Source of the DNA: CAWFGS01 sp963815535
Lineage (GTDB): Bacteria > Pseudomonadota > Alphaproteobacteria > Sphingomonadales > Sphingomonadaceae
Direction of reading: 5' to 3'
NCBI GenBank assembly: GCA_963815535.1
Contig: CAWFGS010000001.1
Coordinates: 844,074 to 908,073 of the forward strand
Length of the DNA stretch: 64,000 nucleotides
The notes under the pieces are model-generated. The model was given only the letters and a program-made list of their open reading frames with translations. It ran no database searches and was not told the origin of the DNA. Within the stretch, counting starts at the first letter, position 1, and every line of letters begins with the position of its first letter. The position numbers and the translations under genes are program-made. This document shows, piece after piece, positions 18,443 to 28,570 of the stretch.

Positions 18443-19069
18443 CTACCAGACGAAATACGCCCCACCCTTTTCGCGAGCGGCCTTCCATGCAGGGCGATCG
18501 TGAATGGCGGCCACGAATTCGGCAAGTTTGGGGCAGCGATCCCCATACCCTTGCATGACGGCGATTTCTGCCGGGAAGCTGAGCATGACGTCGGCCGCCG
18601 TCCAGTCGTCCCCGATGAAATGACCCGTTTCGCCGATATTGCTTTCCATATAGGCAAAATGCGCGATCATCTGTTCTTCGATGCGCGGCATGATCGGGGC
18701 GGCGGCATCGCCCAGGCGGCCCGCCATGATTTTCATCATAACCGGCACGAAAACGGAACTTTCCGCGAATTGCATCCATTCGAGATGGCTGATGTGCTCG
18801 TCCGTATCGGTGGCGGGCAGCCAGTCGGCGCCGCCATGCCGTTCGCACAGATATTGAACGATCGCGCCGCTTTCCGTGATCTGCCGGCCGTCATCTTCGA
18901 TCATCGGCGATTTGCCGAGCGGATGCGCTTGTTTCAGTTCAGGCGGCGCAAGGTTCGTTTCGGCGTCGCGCTGGTAATGTTCGATAGTGTAATCGACACC
19001 CAGTTCTTCCAGCAGCCAGAGGATGCGCTGCGAACGGCTGTTGTTGAGATGGTGGATGGTGATGGACAT
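18443..19069 (-). CDS. Glutathione S-transferase family protein
   Basis: This 208-residue protein has an N-terminal thioredoxin fold (ITIHHLNNSRSQRILWLLEELGVDY, with the Ser of NNSRS as the likely glutathione-activating residue; LGKSPMIEDDGRQITESGAIVQYLCE containing the cis-Pro and the Glu-Ser glutathione-binding pair) and a C-terminal helical domain (FIGDDWTAADVMLSFP, the N-capping box). It is a cytosolic GST of the bacterial beta/theta-like group; the substrate is unknown. It lies between alaS and recA on the same strand, an arrangement I recall from other sphingomonads. Confidence 0.85.
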   Translation of the reverse strand: MSITIHHLNNSRSQRILWLLEELGVDYTIEHYQRDAETNLAPPELKQAHPLGKSPMIEDDGRQITESGAIVQYLCERHGGADWLPATDTDEHISHLEWMQFAESSVFVPVMMKIMAGRLGDAAAPIMPRIEEQMIAHFAYMESNIGETGHFIGDDWTAADVMLSFPAEIAVMQGYGDRCPKLAEFVAAIHDRPAWKAAREKGGAYFVW

Positions 19070-19158
19070 GCAGCCTCCGCGATGAAAAGAACAAGTTGAT
19101 CAAACACAGCCGTAGCGACTTATCCCGGGCAAGTCCCGCCGAGGGATGGAAAAACGGC

Positions 19159-19209
19159 AAAACCGGTATGGGCCACTGCGATAGATCGGTGGGCGCGCAT
19201 ACCGGTTTT
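19159..19209 (-). terminator. Putative recA terminator
   Basis: A perfect 12-bp inverted repeat AAAACCGGTATG / CATACCGGTTTT (19159-19170 and 19198-19209) encloses a 27-base loop, 45 bases past the recA stop. On the minus strand it is followed within five bases by a run of T (19150-19154). The loop is long, so strength is uncertain. Confidence 0.55.
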
Positions 19210-19253
19210 CCGGTCGTTCGAACGCGATCCAAGCATCGGACCGCCGAACGCGA

Positions 19254-20315
19254 TCAGTCTTCGGCGTCGGGTCCGGCCATCATTTCTTCGGCGACCTCTT
19301 CGGTCTTGCCGCGAATGGCCGCTTCCAACTTGTCCTTCATTTCGGGGTTTTCATCCAGGAAGGTTTTCGAATTTTCCCGCCCCTGCCCGATGCGAACCGA
19401 ATCGTAGGAGAACCAGCTGCCGGATTTTTCGACCACGCCCGCCTTGACGCCCAGATCCAGTATCTCGCCGGTTTTGGAAATGCCCTTCCCGTACATAATG
19501 TCGAATTCGACTTGCTTGAACGGGGGCGCAACCTTGTTCTTGACCACTTTCACGCGGGTCGAATTGCCGATGACCTCGTCGCGATCCTTGATCTGGCCGG
19601 TGCGGCGAATGTCGAGGCGGACGGAAGCGTAGAATTTCAACGCATTGCCGCCCGTCGTCGTTTCCGGGTTGCCATACATGACGCCGATTTTCATCCGCAG
19701 CTGGTTGATGAAGATCACCATGCATTTCGAACGGTTGATCGATCCCGTCAGTTTACGCAGGGATTGCGACATCAGGCGGGCCTGCAGGCCGACATGGCTG
19801 TCGCCCATCTCGCCCTCGATCTCCGCACGGGGAACCAGCGCGGCGACCGAATCGACCACCAGCACATCGACCGCATTCGACCGGACCAGCGTATCGACGA
19901 TCTCCAGCGCCTGTTCGCCGGTATCGGGCTGCGATATGATCAACTCGTCGATATCGACGCCCAGCGCTTTGGCATAGACGGGATCGAGAGCGTGTTCCGC
20001 ATCGACGAAGGCGACCGTACCGCCGCCCTTCTGCGCTTCCGCCAATACGTGCAGCGCCAGCGTGGTCTTGCCCGAACTTTCCGGGCCGTACACTTCGATG
20101 ACGCGCCCTTTCGGCAGGCCGCCAATGCCAAGGGCGATGTCCAGACCCAGCGATCCGGTCGAAATCGCCTCGATATTCATCGCCTCTTTCGAACCGAGCT
20201 TCATCGCCGATCCCTTGCCGAATGCACGATCGATCTGTGCGAGAGCGGCATCCAAAGCCTTCTGACGGTCCACGTTCTTTTCCTTCGGTTCTACCAACTT
20301 CAGATTAGCCGCCAT
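19254..20315 (-). CDS. recA: Recombinase RecA
   Basis: This 353-residue protein drives homologous strand exchange and LexA co-cleavage. Motifs: Walker A GPESSGKTTLALH, catalytic Glu region FVDAEHALDP, loop L1 EGEMGDSHVGLQARLMSQ, loop L2 INQLRMKIGVMYGNPETTTGG. The C-terminus is acidic (EEMMAGPDAED), as usual. A perfect SOS box lies 77 bases upstream at 20392-20406. Frame and length are normal. Confidence 0.98.
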   Translation of the reverse strand: MAANLKLVEPKEKNVDRQKALDAALAQIDRAFGKGSAMKLGSKEAMNIEAISTGSLGLDIALGIGGLPKGRVIEVYGPESSGKTTLALHVLAEAQKGGGTVAFVDAEHALDPVYAKALGVDIDELIISQPDTGEQALEIVDTLVRSNAVDVLVVDSVAALVPRAEIEGEMGDSHVGLQARLMSQSLRKLTGSINRSKCMVIFINQLRMKIGVMYGNPETTTGGNALKFYASVRLDIRRTGQIKDRDEVIGNSTRVKVVKNKVAPPFKQVEFDIMYGKGISKTGEILDLGVKAGVVEKSGSWFSYDSVRIGQGRENSKTFLDENPEMKDKLEAAIRGKTEEVAEEMMAGPDAED

Positions 20316-20391
20316 GACATGCGCTCCACCAATTGCCTAGGCCACCCCAGGTTTATCAACTGTCATGCGATGTATCGGGTTTGTTCCACAA

Positions 20392-20406
20392 GAACAAGGG
20401 GGGAAC
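20392..20406 (-). promoter_or_regulatory. SOS (LexA) box upstream of recA
   Basis: On the minus strand the sequence is GTTC-N7-GTTC, the alphaproteobacterial LexA operator. Both half-sites match exactly and the spacing is exactly seven. Its position 77 bases before the recA start fits promoter overlap. Confidence 0.85.
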
Positions 20407-20445
20407 AGAATTATTGTTGGATTGCGCGTGAAGCCGGTGCGGATC

Positions 20446-22128
20446 CTATTTCGTGCGGACCCGCCATTGCACCGAGCGGCTGCCATTGGCCGGAACGGTC
20501 ACCGATGCGGTGTATTCGCCGTCCTTCACCCGCGCTTTGCCGATGCCCCGCGTCGTCAGGCGGAGATCCAGTGCCGCCGGACTGCCCAGTTTCAGTTCCA
20601 CCGCCGCTCTATCGCCGTTCGCATTGGTGATGGTCATCGTCAGGTCGCGCCATTCGCGGTCGTCTTGGTCGTTCCGCTCGAAATCGCCGGAACCGCTCAT
20701 CGTGCAGATCGCCTGCACTTGTGCGCTGGCGACGAGATCGGCCTCGACATCCTGTCCGACTGGATAGTCGCGCAAGGCAGTGTCGGCCAGCAGCAGATCG
20801 CCCTTGGACCCGGTGCGTTCGAACACCGCCAGTCCGCCCGCCGGCAATGCCTGCCCCAACCCGCCAGCCTCGTCGTTGGTCGCGCGCAGCAGCAGGGTGG
20901 CGGGGACAGTCATCGGCTCCGTCGAGACCCCACGGCGCGCACGCGAATTGGTGGACAATCGAGGTGCGGACCGCGCGGCGGTCGAGGAAGGCCACCTGCT
21001 TCATGCCTTGCGCGTTGACCGTCACCCGTTCGGGCACGCGATAGAGGCGGAGCGCGCCCAGCGCTTCTTCCTCCGCCACCATCGCGGCTTCGGATTCCAT
21101 GTCGGCGCCCCTCAGCCGCGATGCGGTGACCATGATCGCATCGGAGTTGGCCATTGCAGGAGGCGGTGGCGGCGGCGGTGGCGGTGGCGCATACGCCCGG
21201 CGCGGGGTTGGAACCGGTGAACCTGTCGCAGTGCTGCCGATGGGGTAGCAGGTTATCCGCAACGGCGCGCCGTCGGGCGCCCTCGCCAAGCGGGCGAAAT
21301 TGCTGACCACGTTCAGCCGCCCCGCCACCGCCAGCAATTCCGCATCAGGGAATGTCTGCCCATTGTCGTTCAGCACGGTCAGCCAGGACATCAGCCGCAT
21401 TTGCCGTTCATCGGGAGCGTTGCGCCGCGCTTGCGCGTGTCGCCGGGCATCAGCGTGCCGACGTAATTCGCCTGCCAGTCGAAACCCCAGGCGAGATATG
21501 TCAGCACGACCTGATGCGTGCCGCCTGCGGGAGTTTCCGTATCGAGGGTGAAGGTCGGGCCGGCGAACAGGCCATCAGGGATCTCGCGAAAGGCCAGTTT
21601 TTCGGGCAGGCCGGAACAGCGCACCGCTTCGAACCCGGCATCCGTTTCCAGCACCAGCCCACCATCGGCGCGCGTGCGTACGATGGCGTCGCTGCTGGTG
21701 GCTTCCCCGGTCGCGGGATTGGTGCGGGTGATCGTGATGCGATTGCCCAGCGTACCGTCCACCAGCGCGGCGGGGGACAGGATTTTCGCGTTGCGGTTCT
21801 TCGCGATCGTGCCGCCGGGCAGGCCGGTCACGATCGCGCTGACGGCGACCATCCCTTCCGCAACCCCGGTAAAGCGAATGGTGGAACGGCCCGCCGGCAA
21901 AGTGACGGTGCGCGTTTCGCTGATCATGGCGAAGCCGCGCGGATTGCGGCGGTTCATCGCCTGGCCTTCCTGCCGGTAGGGGTCGCGATAGACGGTGATC
22001 GCGATGTTGCCGGGGTCGCTCGCCGTCACCGTTCGATCCGCGCCGCCGTTCTGTGCGAGCGCAATCCCCGGCCACAGCAAAGCCATGCCCGCCAATACCG
22101 ACGACAGAGCCGCGCAGATCAACCGCAT
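20446..22128 (-). CDS. DUF4139 domain-containing secreted protein, paralogue A, frameshifted
   Basis: Three frames join into one protein of about 560 residues: a signal peptide (MRLICAALSSVLAGMALLWP...ALAQ), a N-terminal region (AITVYRDPYRQEG, TVTLPAGRSTIRFTGVAEGM, TYLAWGFDWQANYVGTL), a linker containing ten consecutive prolines near 21160-21190, and a C-terminal part ending PANGSRSVQWRVRTK. The frames change near 21395 and 20950. The pattern 'VTVYN...VR...LPAG' plus a barrel-like end 'VTVPANG' fits DUF4139 proteins, whose biochemical role is unknown. It follows paralogue B by 13 bases, so the two are co-transcribed. Confidence 0.65.
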
Positions 22129-22141
22129 CGGACCGCCGCCC

Positions 22142-23744
22142 TCAATACCGCGTTTCGTATGTCACCCGCACCACGCGGGTTCCGTTCGCCGGAACCGCGA
22201 CCGTATATTTGCGCGATCCGGCATTGATCTGTTCGCCGGGAACATCCTCGCTCGTGACGCGATAGTCGCGCGTCCACCACCCACGGTCCAGCCCGGTCTG
22301 CAACAGATCGACTTCCACCGGCGATGCCTTCGCATTGGTAAAGGTGTACCGCATGGTGGTGCGATAATAATCGACCGCCCGCTCCGCCTCCACCGTTTGC
22401 ACCGTGCCGTCTGCGGCGACGATGCGATAGCGGGCGGACCGTTCCCATTCGGCGGCGGTGATCCGGTCGCGGCTTTCCACTTCCGATTGCACCAGCACAT
22501 CGAACGCGGTCCCGGTCGTCAGCGCCAGTTCGCTGCCCATCGGGGTATGGCCGATGCCGTTTTCGCCCACGAATTGCGGGTTCCCCTGCATGTCGCGCTG
22601 ATAGAAGCGGACCGTTCCGGCGGGCAGCGCATCGCCCAGCCCGCCTTGCGCGGCGGAGGAGAATGCAATCTGCGTTTCGACATTGACTGCGCGATCGTCC
22701 GTCTGTTGCCAGCCGACCGTGCGGCGATAGACGCGCGCGGCGGGAACGCCCTGCACGTCGAGGAAGCTGACCTGCTTGGTCTGCTGATCGGCGATCGTGG
22801 TGCGCCCGGCAATCGGGTAGAGGTAGAAATCGCCCAGCTGTTCACGGTCGGCGGTCTGGGTGCCGGGCATCATATCGCCCGCCGGTTGGGGCGCGAACCG
22901 GCCCCGGCCCCGCCCGCGAACGTTGCCGCCGCTGACGGACGGATCGCCTGCCACCAACACGGTATCGGCCCGGTGGAACGTCGTGCCGGTGGTGTTGGTC
23001 AGCGTGACCCAGCCCTGCATGTCGATCGTGCCGCGCCCTTCGTCGAACAGGGCGACGTAATCGGCGGACCAGCCCAGTCCCGGCGTCAGATAGCGTATGG
23101 CGGCCGGTCGCCGTGCCGCTGCGGTCGCTTTCCAGCGTTACCGACAGCGTCGGCCGCGCGCGCAGATTGGGCGGCACGCGGTCGAAGATGACGCGCACCG
23201 GCAGGCCGTCGTCGCGCAGCACTTCTATATTCCCGTTCACCCGGATCACGACGCCGCCCGCCGTCGACAGGACTTCCGCACGGTCGCGCGTTTCAGTGCC
23301 CGTTGCGGGGTTCGTGCGGATCAGCGTGACGGTCTGGCCGATCGCCTTTTCCATCAGTTTTTGCGGGGTGAGCAGATCGAAATCGAAATTCTGTTCGACG
23401 ATTGCCGCGCCGTCCGCCGCGAAGCTGAGCGTTTCGGCCCTGATCTGGGCAGAGACGTCGGGGAAAGCCACCGTGCTGCGCCCGCGCGCAATGGGCAGCT
23501 GGCGAACATCCTGCACCAGCGCCAGATTGTTGTTGTAGATGGTGACGGCGACATCGCCCTGCGCGGTGGACCCCGCCTCGCCCTCGACTGCGGGCAGATT
23601 GGCGTCCTGCGCGGACGCTGCGCTGGGGAAAGCGCCAGTGGCGATCGTAATGGCGGTGGCGGTGGCGAATGCGGGCAGTGCGGCCAGCATGACGGCGGCA
23701 GTCCTCCGCGCGGTTCGTCGGTCGGTGTCGGCGTATTGCATCAT
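22142..23744 (-). CDS. DUF4139 domain-containing secreted protein, paralogue B, frameshifted
   Basis: A signal peptide (AAVMLAALPAFATATAI...SASAQ) is followed by the DUF4139-type start DVAVTIYNNNLALVQDVRQLPI and TVAFPDVSAQIRAETL. The frame breaks near 23095; the second frame continues LTPGLGWSADYVALFDEG, WVTLTNTTGTTFHRADTVLVAGD, LYPIAGRTTIADQQTKQVSFLD and ends PANGTRVVRVTYETRY. The central YLTPGLGW-ADY-L segment is characteristic of the family. It lies upstream of paralogue A, and 52 bases downstream of cckA on the same strand. Function unknown; an envelope location is inferred from the signal peptide. Confidence 0.7.
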
Positions 23745-23796
23745 GCGCGCTCCCCTATCGTTCGTTCTTCATCGTCGCCGCCGCGTGTATCGCGAC

Positions 23797-26392
23797 TTAA
23801 CGATCGTTCTTACCGCCCCACGACGCCTTCGTCAGTATGCCGCCGACCTTGTCCACGATCTGCTGCACGGAAAAGGGTTTGGGCAGGAAATACATGCCGG
23901 GTATGTCGATCTCGGACCGCAATTGCTCCTCGGCATAGCCGGACATGAACAGGACCGGCACGTCGGCATGCCGTCTGCCGGATCGCGCGCGCCATCGCGG
24001 GGCCGTCCATCACCGGCATCACGACATCGCTGACGACCAGCGTCGAATTTCGCATCGTCGGCGCCGTTGACGAAGGCGGCCAGCCCTTCCTCCCCATCGC
24101 GCGCACGCGGTCACGGCGTAGCCTGCGCGGACGAGCGCGCGTTCGGCGACGGCGCGGACCATATCCTCGTCCTCGACCAGCAGCAGACGCGCCCCCGCCC
24201 GACCATTCGCTGGCGGCGCGGGCTGTTCGGTGGCGGGTCTTGCCGGCGCAGAGCGGCCTCTTCCGGCGCGACGTTATGAACCGGCAGATAGACGGTGAAG
24301 CGCGCGCCCGTCGATGCCGTCGCCCTGCCGCGCGACATTGTCGGCGAAGATGAAACCGCCCGACTGTTTCACGATACCGTAGACGGTGGACAGGCCGAGG
24401 CCGGTTCCCTTCCCCAGATCCTTCGTCGTGAAGAACGGTTCGAAGATCTTGGCCAGCAATTCGGGCGGGATGCCGCCGCCATTGTCTTGCACGACCAGCA
24501 CGGTGTAATCGACCACCGGCAGGATATCGGACCCCATTGCCGCGCACGTCGCGGCGCCGATCCGGCGAGTGGCGAGCGACAATCGGCCCGGTTCCCGCGG
24601 CTGGCGCAGCAGCCGGCATGGATGGCGTCGCGCGCGTTGACCGCCAGATTGACGATCACCTGTTCCAGCTGCTGCGGATCGGCGCGCACCGCGCCCAGAT
24701 CGCGGTCGTGCCGCACGGTGAAGGCGATCTTTTCGCCCACCAACCGTTTGAGCAGCTGGCTGACTTCGCTGACGACATCGGGCAATTGCACGACTTCGGG
24801 GCGCAGGGTCTGCTGCCGGCTGAATGCCAGCAATTGCCGCGTCAGGCTGGCGGCGCGGTTGGAATTGGCGCGGATCTGCTGGATGTCGTCGTAATCGCTG
24901 TCGCCCGGCGTATGGCGCAGCAGCATCAGGTCGCAATACCCGATGATCGCGGTCAGCACATTGTTGAAATCATGCGCGACGCCGCCCGCCAGCTGTCCCA
25001 CCGCCTGCATCTTCGTGGCTTGCGCGACCTGCGCGTTTCAGGCGCGTTTCTTCGGTCGAATCGACCAGGCACAGCAGCACCGCCGCCTCGCCCAGCCCGC
25101 GCACCCCGGCCAGGCCCAGCGACACCGGCTCGTCCGGCTGATCCGGTCAGGCGCATGGCCATGTCGCCGCTGGTGGCCGGACCGCTTCGCGTAGCGGCGC
25201 ACGGCATCGGCCAGCGCGCCCTTGTCTTCGCGCATGGTCAGGTCCGATGGATATTGCGGCAGCGCGGCATCCTCCCGCCCGATCGCGCGCAGGAACGCCT
25301 CGTTGCCGAACAGGAAACGCCCGTCGCGGTCCGTCATGCGCAAGGCCCAGCGGCAGCGCGCCCAGCAACGCTTCCAGCTGCGGCGTGCCCGCATCCGCCG
25401 CCGGACCGCCGCCGCCCGATGCCCACCCCGCTATCGAGCAGCAGCATCAGCGACGGCGCCTGATCCGCCGCCGCGGCGTTGGCATGGCGTCGGCCGTCGG
25501 TAGTCGGCGGTCGTCCAGCGGCACATGAACCAGCGTCTGCGGCGTGCCCCGGCGCCCGTCGCGCGCGAAATAGATGCGGTCGCGATCGTCGGAACGCAGC
25601 AGAGACGACGAACTCCTGCCCTGCCAGCGTCGCGTCCGCATCGCCGGTCGCGCGTTCGGCGAAACCGCCGGCTGACGGCGCGCACACTGCCGTCGGCGCC
25701 GATCACCGCCGCTTCGATCCCGGCGCGCGACAGCATCGCGCCGAACGGTCCGGCGATCCGCGCGACCAGATCGGCGACGTCTCGTCGTTCGCGACTATCC
25801 TGAGTGAAGCGCCAGATCAGGAAGTCGTCGCCGCGCCCGGCCCGCTGCGCGCTCGCGTTCCAGCCGCGCATCCCCGCTGTCGTTCACCAGCGCCGACGCC
25901 GCCTGCGACTGCCGTCGCGCCACGCCTCGCGCGCGGCGCGCAGCAGCGCCTCCTGACATTCGCGCGTCATCGGCAGGTTCGGCGGGGCATGATCGACGCC
26001 GAACCAGTCGGTATAAAGCGCATTGGCGCAGACCAGCCGGTTGGCACGGTCGGTGATGGCGATGGCCGTGTTGCGCGGCGTCGCTTCGATCGCGGCAACG
26101 GTGACCGACCAGTCGGGCATGCGCAATCGGCCGCAGTCGCCGGTGCATGGCCGCCGCGCGACAGCAGGGCCATCGCCGCCAGTATCGCAGCCAGCCCGCC
26201 GCCGAATGCAGCGGTCGACGACCGAATCGCCGGACACCAGCCAGACCAGCGCGACACTGGCCAGCAAAGCCACGCGCCAAGACCGCGATCAGTAGCGCGC
26301 GACACGGCGGCTCGCAAGTCCTGCTCCGGCCCCTGTTTCGGCCGCCGTCAGCCCCTGTCTCAGCCAGTGCCGCCCGCGTTATCGTCAGTCAT
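23797..26392 (-). CDS. cckA: Cell-cycle hybrid histidine kinase CckA, many frameshifts
   Basis: This is the membrane-bound hybrid kinase heading the CckA-ChpT-CtrA/CpdR phosphorelay. Segments found in alternating frames, in order: membrane helix ASVALVWLVSGDSV, PAS-like parts (NTAIAITDRANRLVCANALY; MTDRDGRFLFGNEAFLRAIG), H-box AVGQLAGGVAHDFNNVLTAI, N-box NLAVNARDAI, G1 QDNGGGIPPELLAKIFEPFF, G2 LGKGTGLGLSTVYGIVKQSG, receiver VVSDVVMPVMDGPAMARAIR and the end LPKPFSVQQIVDKVGGIL. I count at least eight frame changes. GYCDLMLLRH after the H-box is CckA-like. Because CckA is normally essential, the breaks are most likely sequence errors. The start at 26392 is provisional. Confidence 0.85.
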
Positions 26393-26971
26393 TCCGGCCA
26401 TCCTGCGCGCCGCCCGTCTGATCGCAATCCGGCGCAGCCGTTTCGTGCGCCGGCGGCCGATGAAGATGCGCCACGAACGACGCTCGACATAAGATAGCCA
26501 ACGCCGCCGAAACCACGCCAGGACGACAAAGCCGAACGCAGTCACACCGACCACGCTCGAAACAATCGATCGCGCCAGCGTCCGCTTTGCACTTCATCGT
26601 CGGCGCAATTTCCCGGTGGCCGTGTCGATCGTCAAGGTCGCACTGCCGACCCGGTTGGCGATCACGACCCAGAACGGAAAGGTGAACGGATTGGTGACGA
26701 AGGTTACGATCGCCGCCATCGGCACGTTCGCGCGCGCCGGCAAAGCCAGAAACGCCGCCAGAAACACCTGCCCGAGCGGAATGATGAAAGCCGCGAACAG
26801 GCCCAGCGCCACGCCGCGCGGCACGGACCGGCGGGTGAAACGCCACAGTTCCGGGCTAAGGAATCGGTGCGCGATCGGGGCGAGGAACTGGTTGCGCGCC
26901 ATCTGATCGCGCGTCGGCATGTTGCGCCGCAGCCAGTCGGCCAGCATTGTCTTGTTCGATTTGCCGATCAT
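26360..26971 (-). CDS. DUF2062 domain-containing membrane protein, frameshifted
   Basis: The N-terminal frame (from 26971) reads the DUF2062 signature: PELWRFTRRSVPRGVALGLFAAFIIPLGQ, then ALPARANVPMAAIVTFVTNPFTFPFW, two membrane segments typical of this family. A frame break occurs near 26590, after which another frame gives a third membrane helix VVGVTAFGFVVLAWFRRRW and an Arg-rich end. The gene sits between smpB and cckA, and its end may overlap the cckA start. The exact stop is uncertain because of the break. Function unknown. Confidence 0.72.
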
Positions 26972-27103
26972 GATGGGCCCAGGGGTTCGCGCGCGTCCGG
27001 CCCCGCTATTGGGACGATTGCCCGGTCAACGCAAGACCCGTCGCACAGGGTCATCACAGCTGCTTGGCAAGAGTAGAGGAACGCATCCAGAGCGCGACCG
27101 CGC

Positions 27104-27585
27104 TCACCCCTTTTCGCGCATCAACCGCGCCTTGTCCCGCTTCCAGTCGCGATCCTTGATATATTCGCGCTTGTCCTGGGCCTTGCGCCCCTTGCCCAGC
27201 GCCAGTTCCACCTTGGCGCGGCCCGTGTCGTTGAAATAGATCGACATCGGCACCAGCGTCATGCCCTTGCGCTCCACCGCGCCGGTCAGCTTGTCGATCT
27301 CGCGCTGGTTGAGCAACAGTTTGCGCGGCCGCTTGGGTTCGTGGTTCAGCCGGTTGCCGTGGCTGTATTCGGGGATGTTGGCATTGACCAGCCAGACCTG
27401 CCCGTCGTTCACTTCGGCATAGCATTCCGCAATCGTCGCCTCGCCCGCACGCAGGGCCTTCACCTCGGTGCCCTGCAGGCAAGCCCGGCTTCGAACTTGT
27501 CTTCCATCGCATAATCGAACCGCGCCCGCCGGTTTTCGGCGACGGTTTTCTGCTTGTCGAACGTTTCAGGTTTGGGGCGGGCCAT
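27104..27585 (-). CDS. smpB: SsrA-binding protein SmpB, one frameshift
   Basis: SmpB binds tmRNA and brings it to stalled ribosomes. The start MARPKPETFDKQKTVAENRR and FDYAMEDKFEAGLA are in one frame. The other frame continues KALRAGEATIAECYAEV, LVNANIPEYSHGN, HEPKRPRKLLLNQREI and ends YIKDRDWKRDKARLMREKG, the conserved basic tail. The break at about 27480 is explained by one missing C in GCCCTGCAG. The reconstructed length of about 160 residues is standard. dapA lies upstream on the same strand, with only 27 bases between. Confidence 0.93.
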
Positions 27586-27612
27586 GTCGCGGGACTTAGG
27601 GGTTGGCGCCCG

Positions 27613-28499
27613 TCAAACCAAGCCCGCATGTACCAGCGCCGCGTCCACCGCGGCACGCGCGGCATCGTTGGCGGTGCACAGCGGCAGGCGCACTTCGTCC
27701 GACATCCAGTCGTGCACCCGGCTCAACGCGTATTTCACCGGGGCGGGGGAGGCATCTTCAAACATGGCGTAATGAAGCGGGTAGCAGCCGGTCGTTCAGC
27801 TCGGCGCGCCTTGCACCAGATCGTGCTCGGCGCACGCGCGCTGAAACTCCGCGCACAAAGCGGGCGCGACATTGGCGGTGACCGAGATGCAGCCCGCCCC
27901 GCCCGCCGCGTTGAACGGCAGCGCCAGTTCGTCATTGCCCGACAGCTGGCAGAAATCCGGCCCGATGCCCATGCGGTGATCGGCCACGCGCGACAGATCG
28001 TCGCTGGCATCCTTGATCGCGACGATCCGGTCGGGAAAGCGTTGGCCAGTTCGATCATGGTTTCGGGCTCGATATCGGTGACCGTGCGGCCCGGCACATT
28101 GTACAGCACGATCGGCAAATCGCAGTTTTCGCGCCAGATGGCTGAAATGCGCGATCAGTCCGGCCTGGCTCGGGCGATTGTAATAGGGCGCAACGCACAA
28201 GCGCCGCCGCCGCGCCTGCCGTTTGGAAAATTGCATATGCATCAGCGCATTGCGCGTATCGTTGCTGCCGCAACCAGCGATCACCGGCACCCGCCCGGCG
28301 GCCTGTTCGACGCAGACTTCGATGACGCGGTGGTGTTCGGCGTTCGACAGGGTCGACGCCTCGCCCGTCGTGCCGCACGGCGACCAGCGCCGTGCTGCCG
28401 CTGTCGATCTGCCAGTCGATCAGCCGGCGAAAGGCCGTCTCGTCGAACGCGCCGTCGCGAAACGGGGTGACCAGAGCGGGGATCGAACCGTGAGAACAT
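27613..28499 (-). CDS. dapA: 4-hydroxy-tetrahydrodipicolinate synthase DapA, several frameshifts
   Basis: DapA condenses pyruvate with aspartate semialdehyde in lysine and meso-diaminopimelate synthesis. Fragments in successive frames: FRDGAFDETAF-RLIDWQIDSGS, VPVIAGCGSNDTRNAL, LCVAPYYNRPSQAGLIAHF, LPIVLYNVPGRTVTDIEPET (catalytic Tyr), DRIVAIKDASDDL (Schiff-base Lys), LSGNDELALPFNAAGGAGCISVTANVAPALCAEFQRA and the end AALVHAGLV. At least five frame changes are needed. The gene is normally essential, so errors are likelier than decay. It is divergent from the lytic transglycosylase. Confidence 0.9.
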
Positions 28500-28570
28500 T
28501 TGATTGGTCCTTCAGAGCTGGCATGGCGATAGCGAGCTGCGACGCATCAACGCGCCGTATCGCCGGCGAC

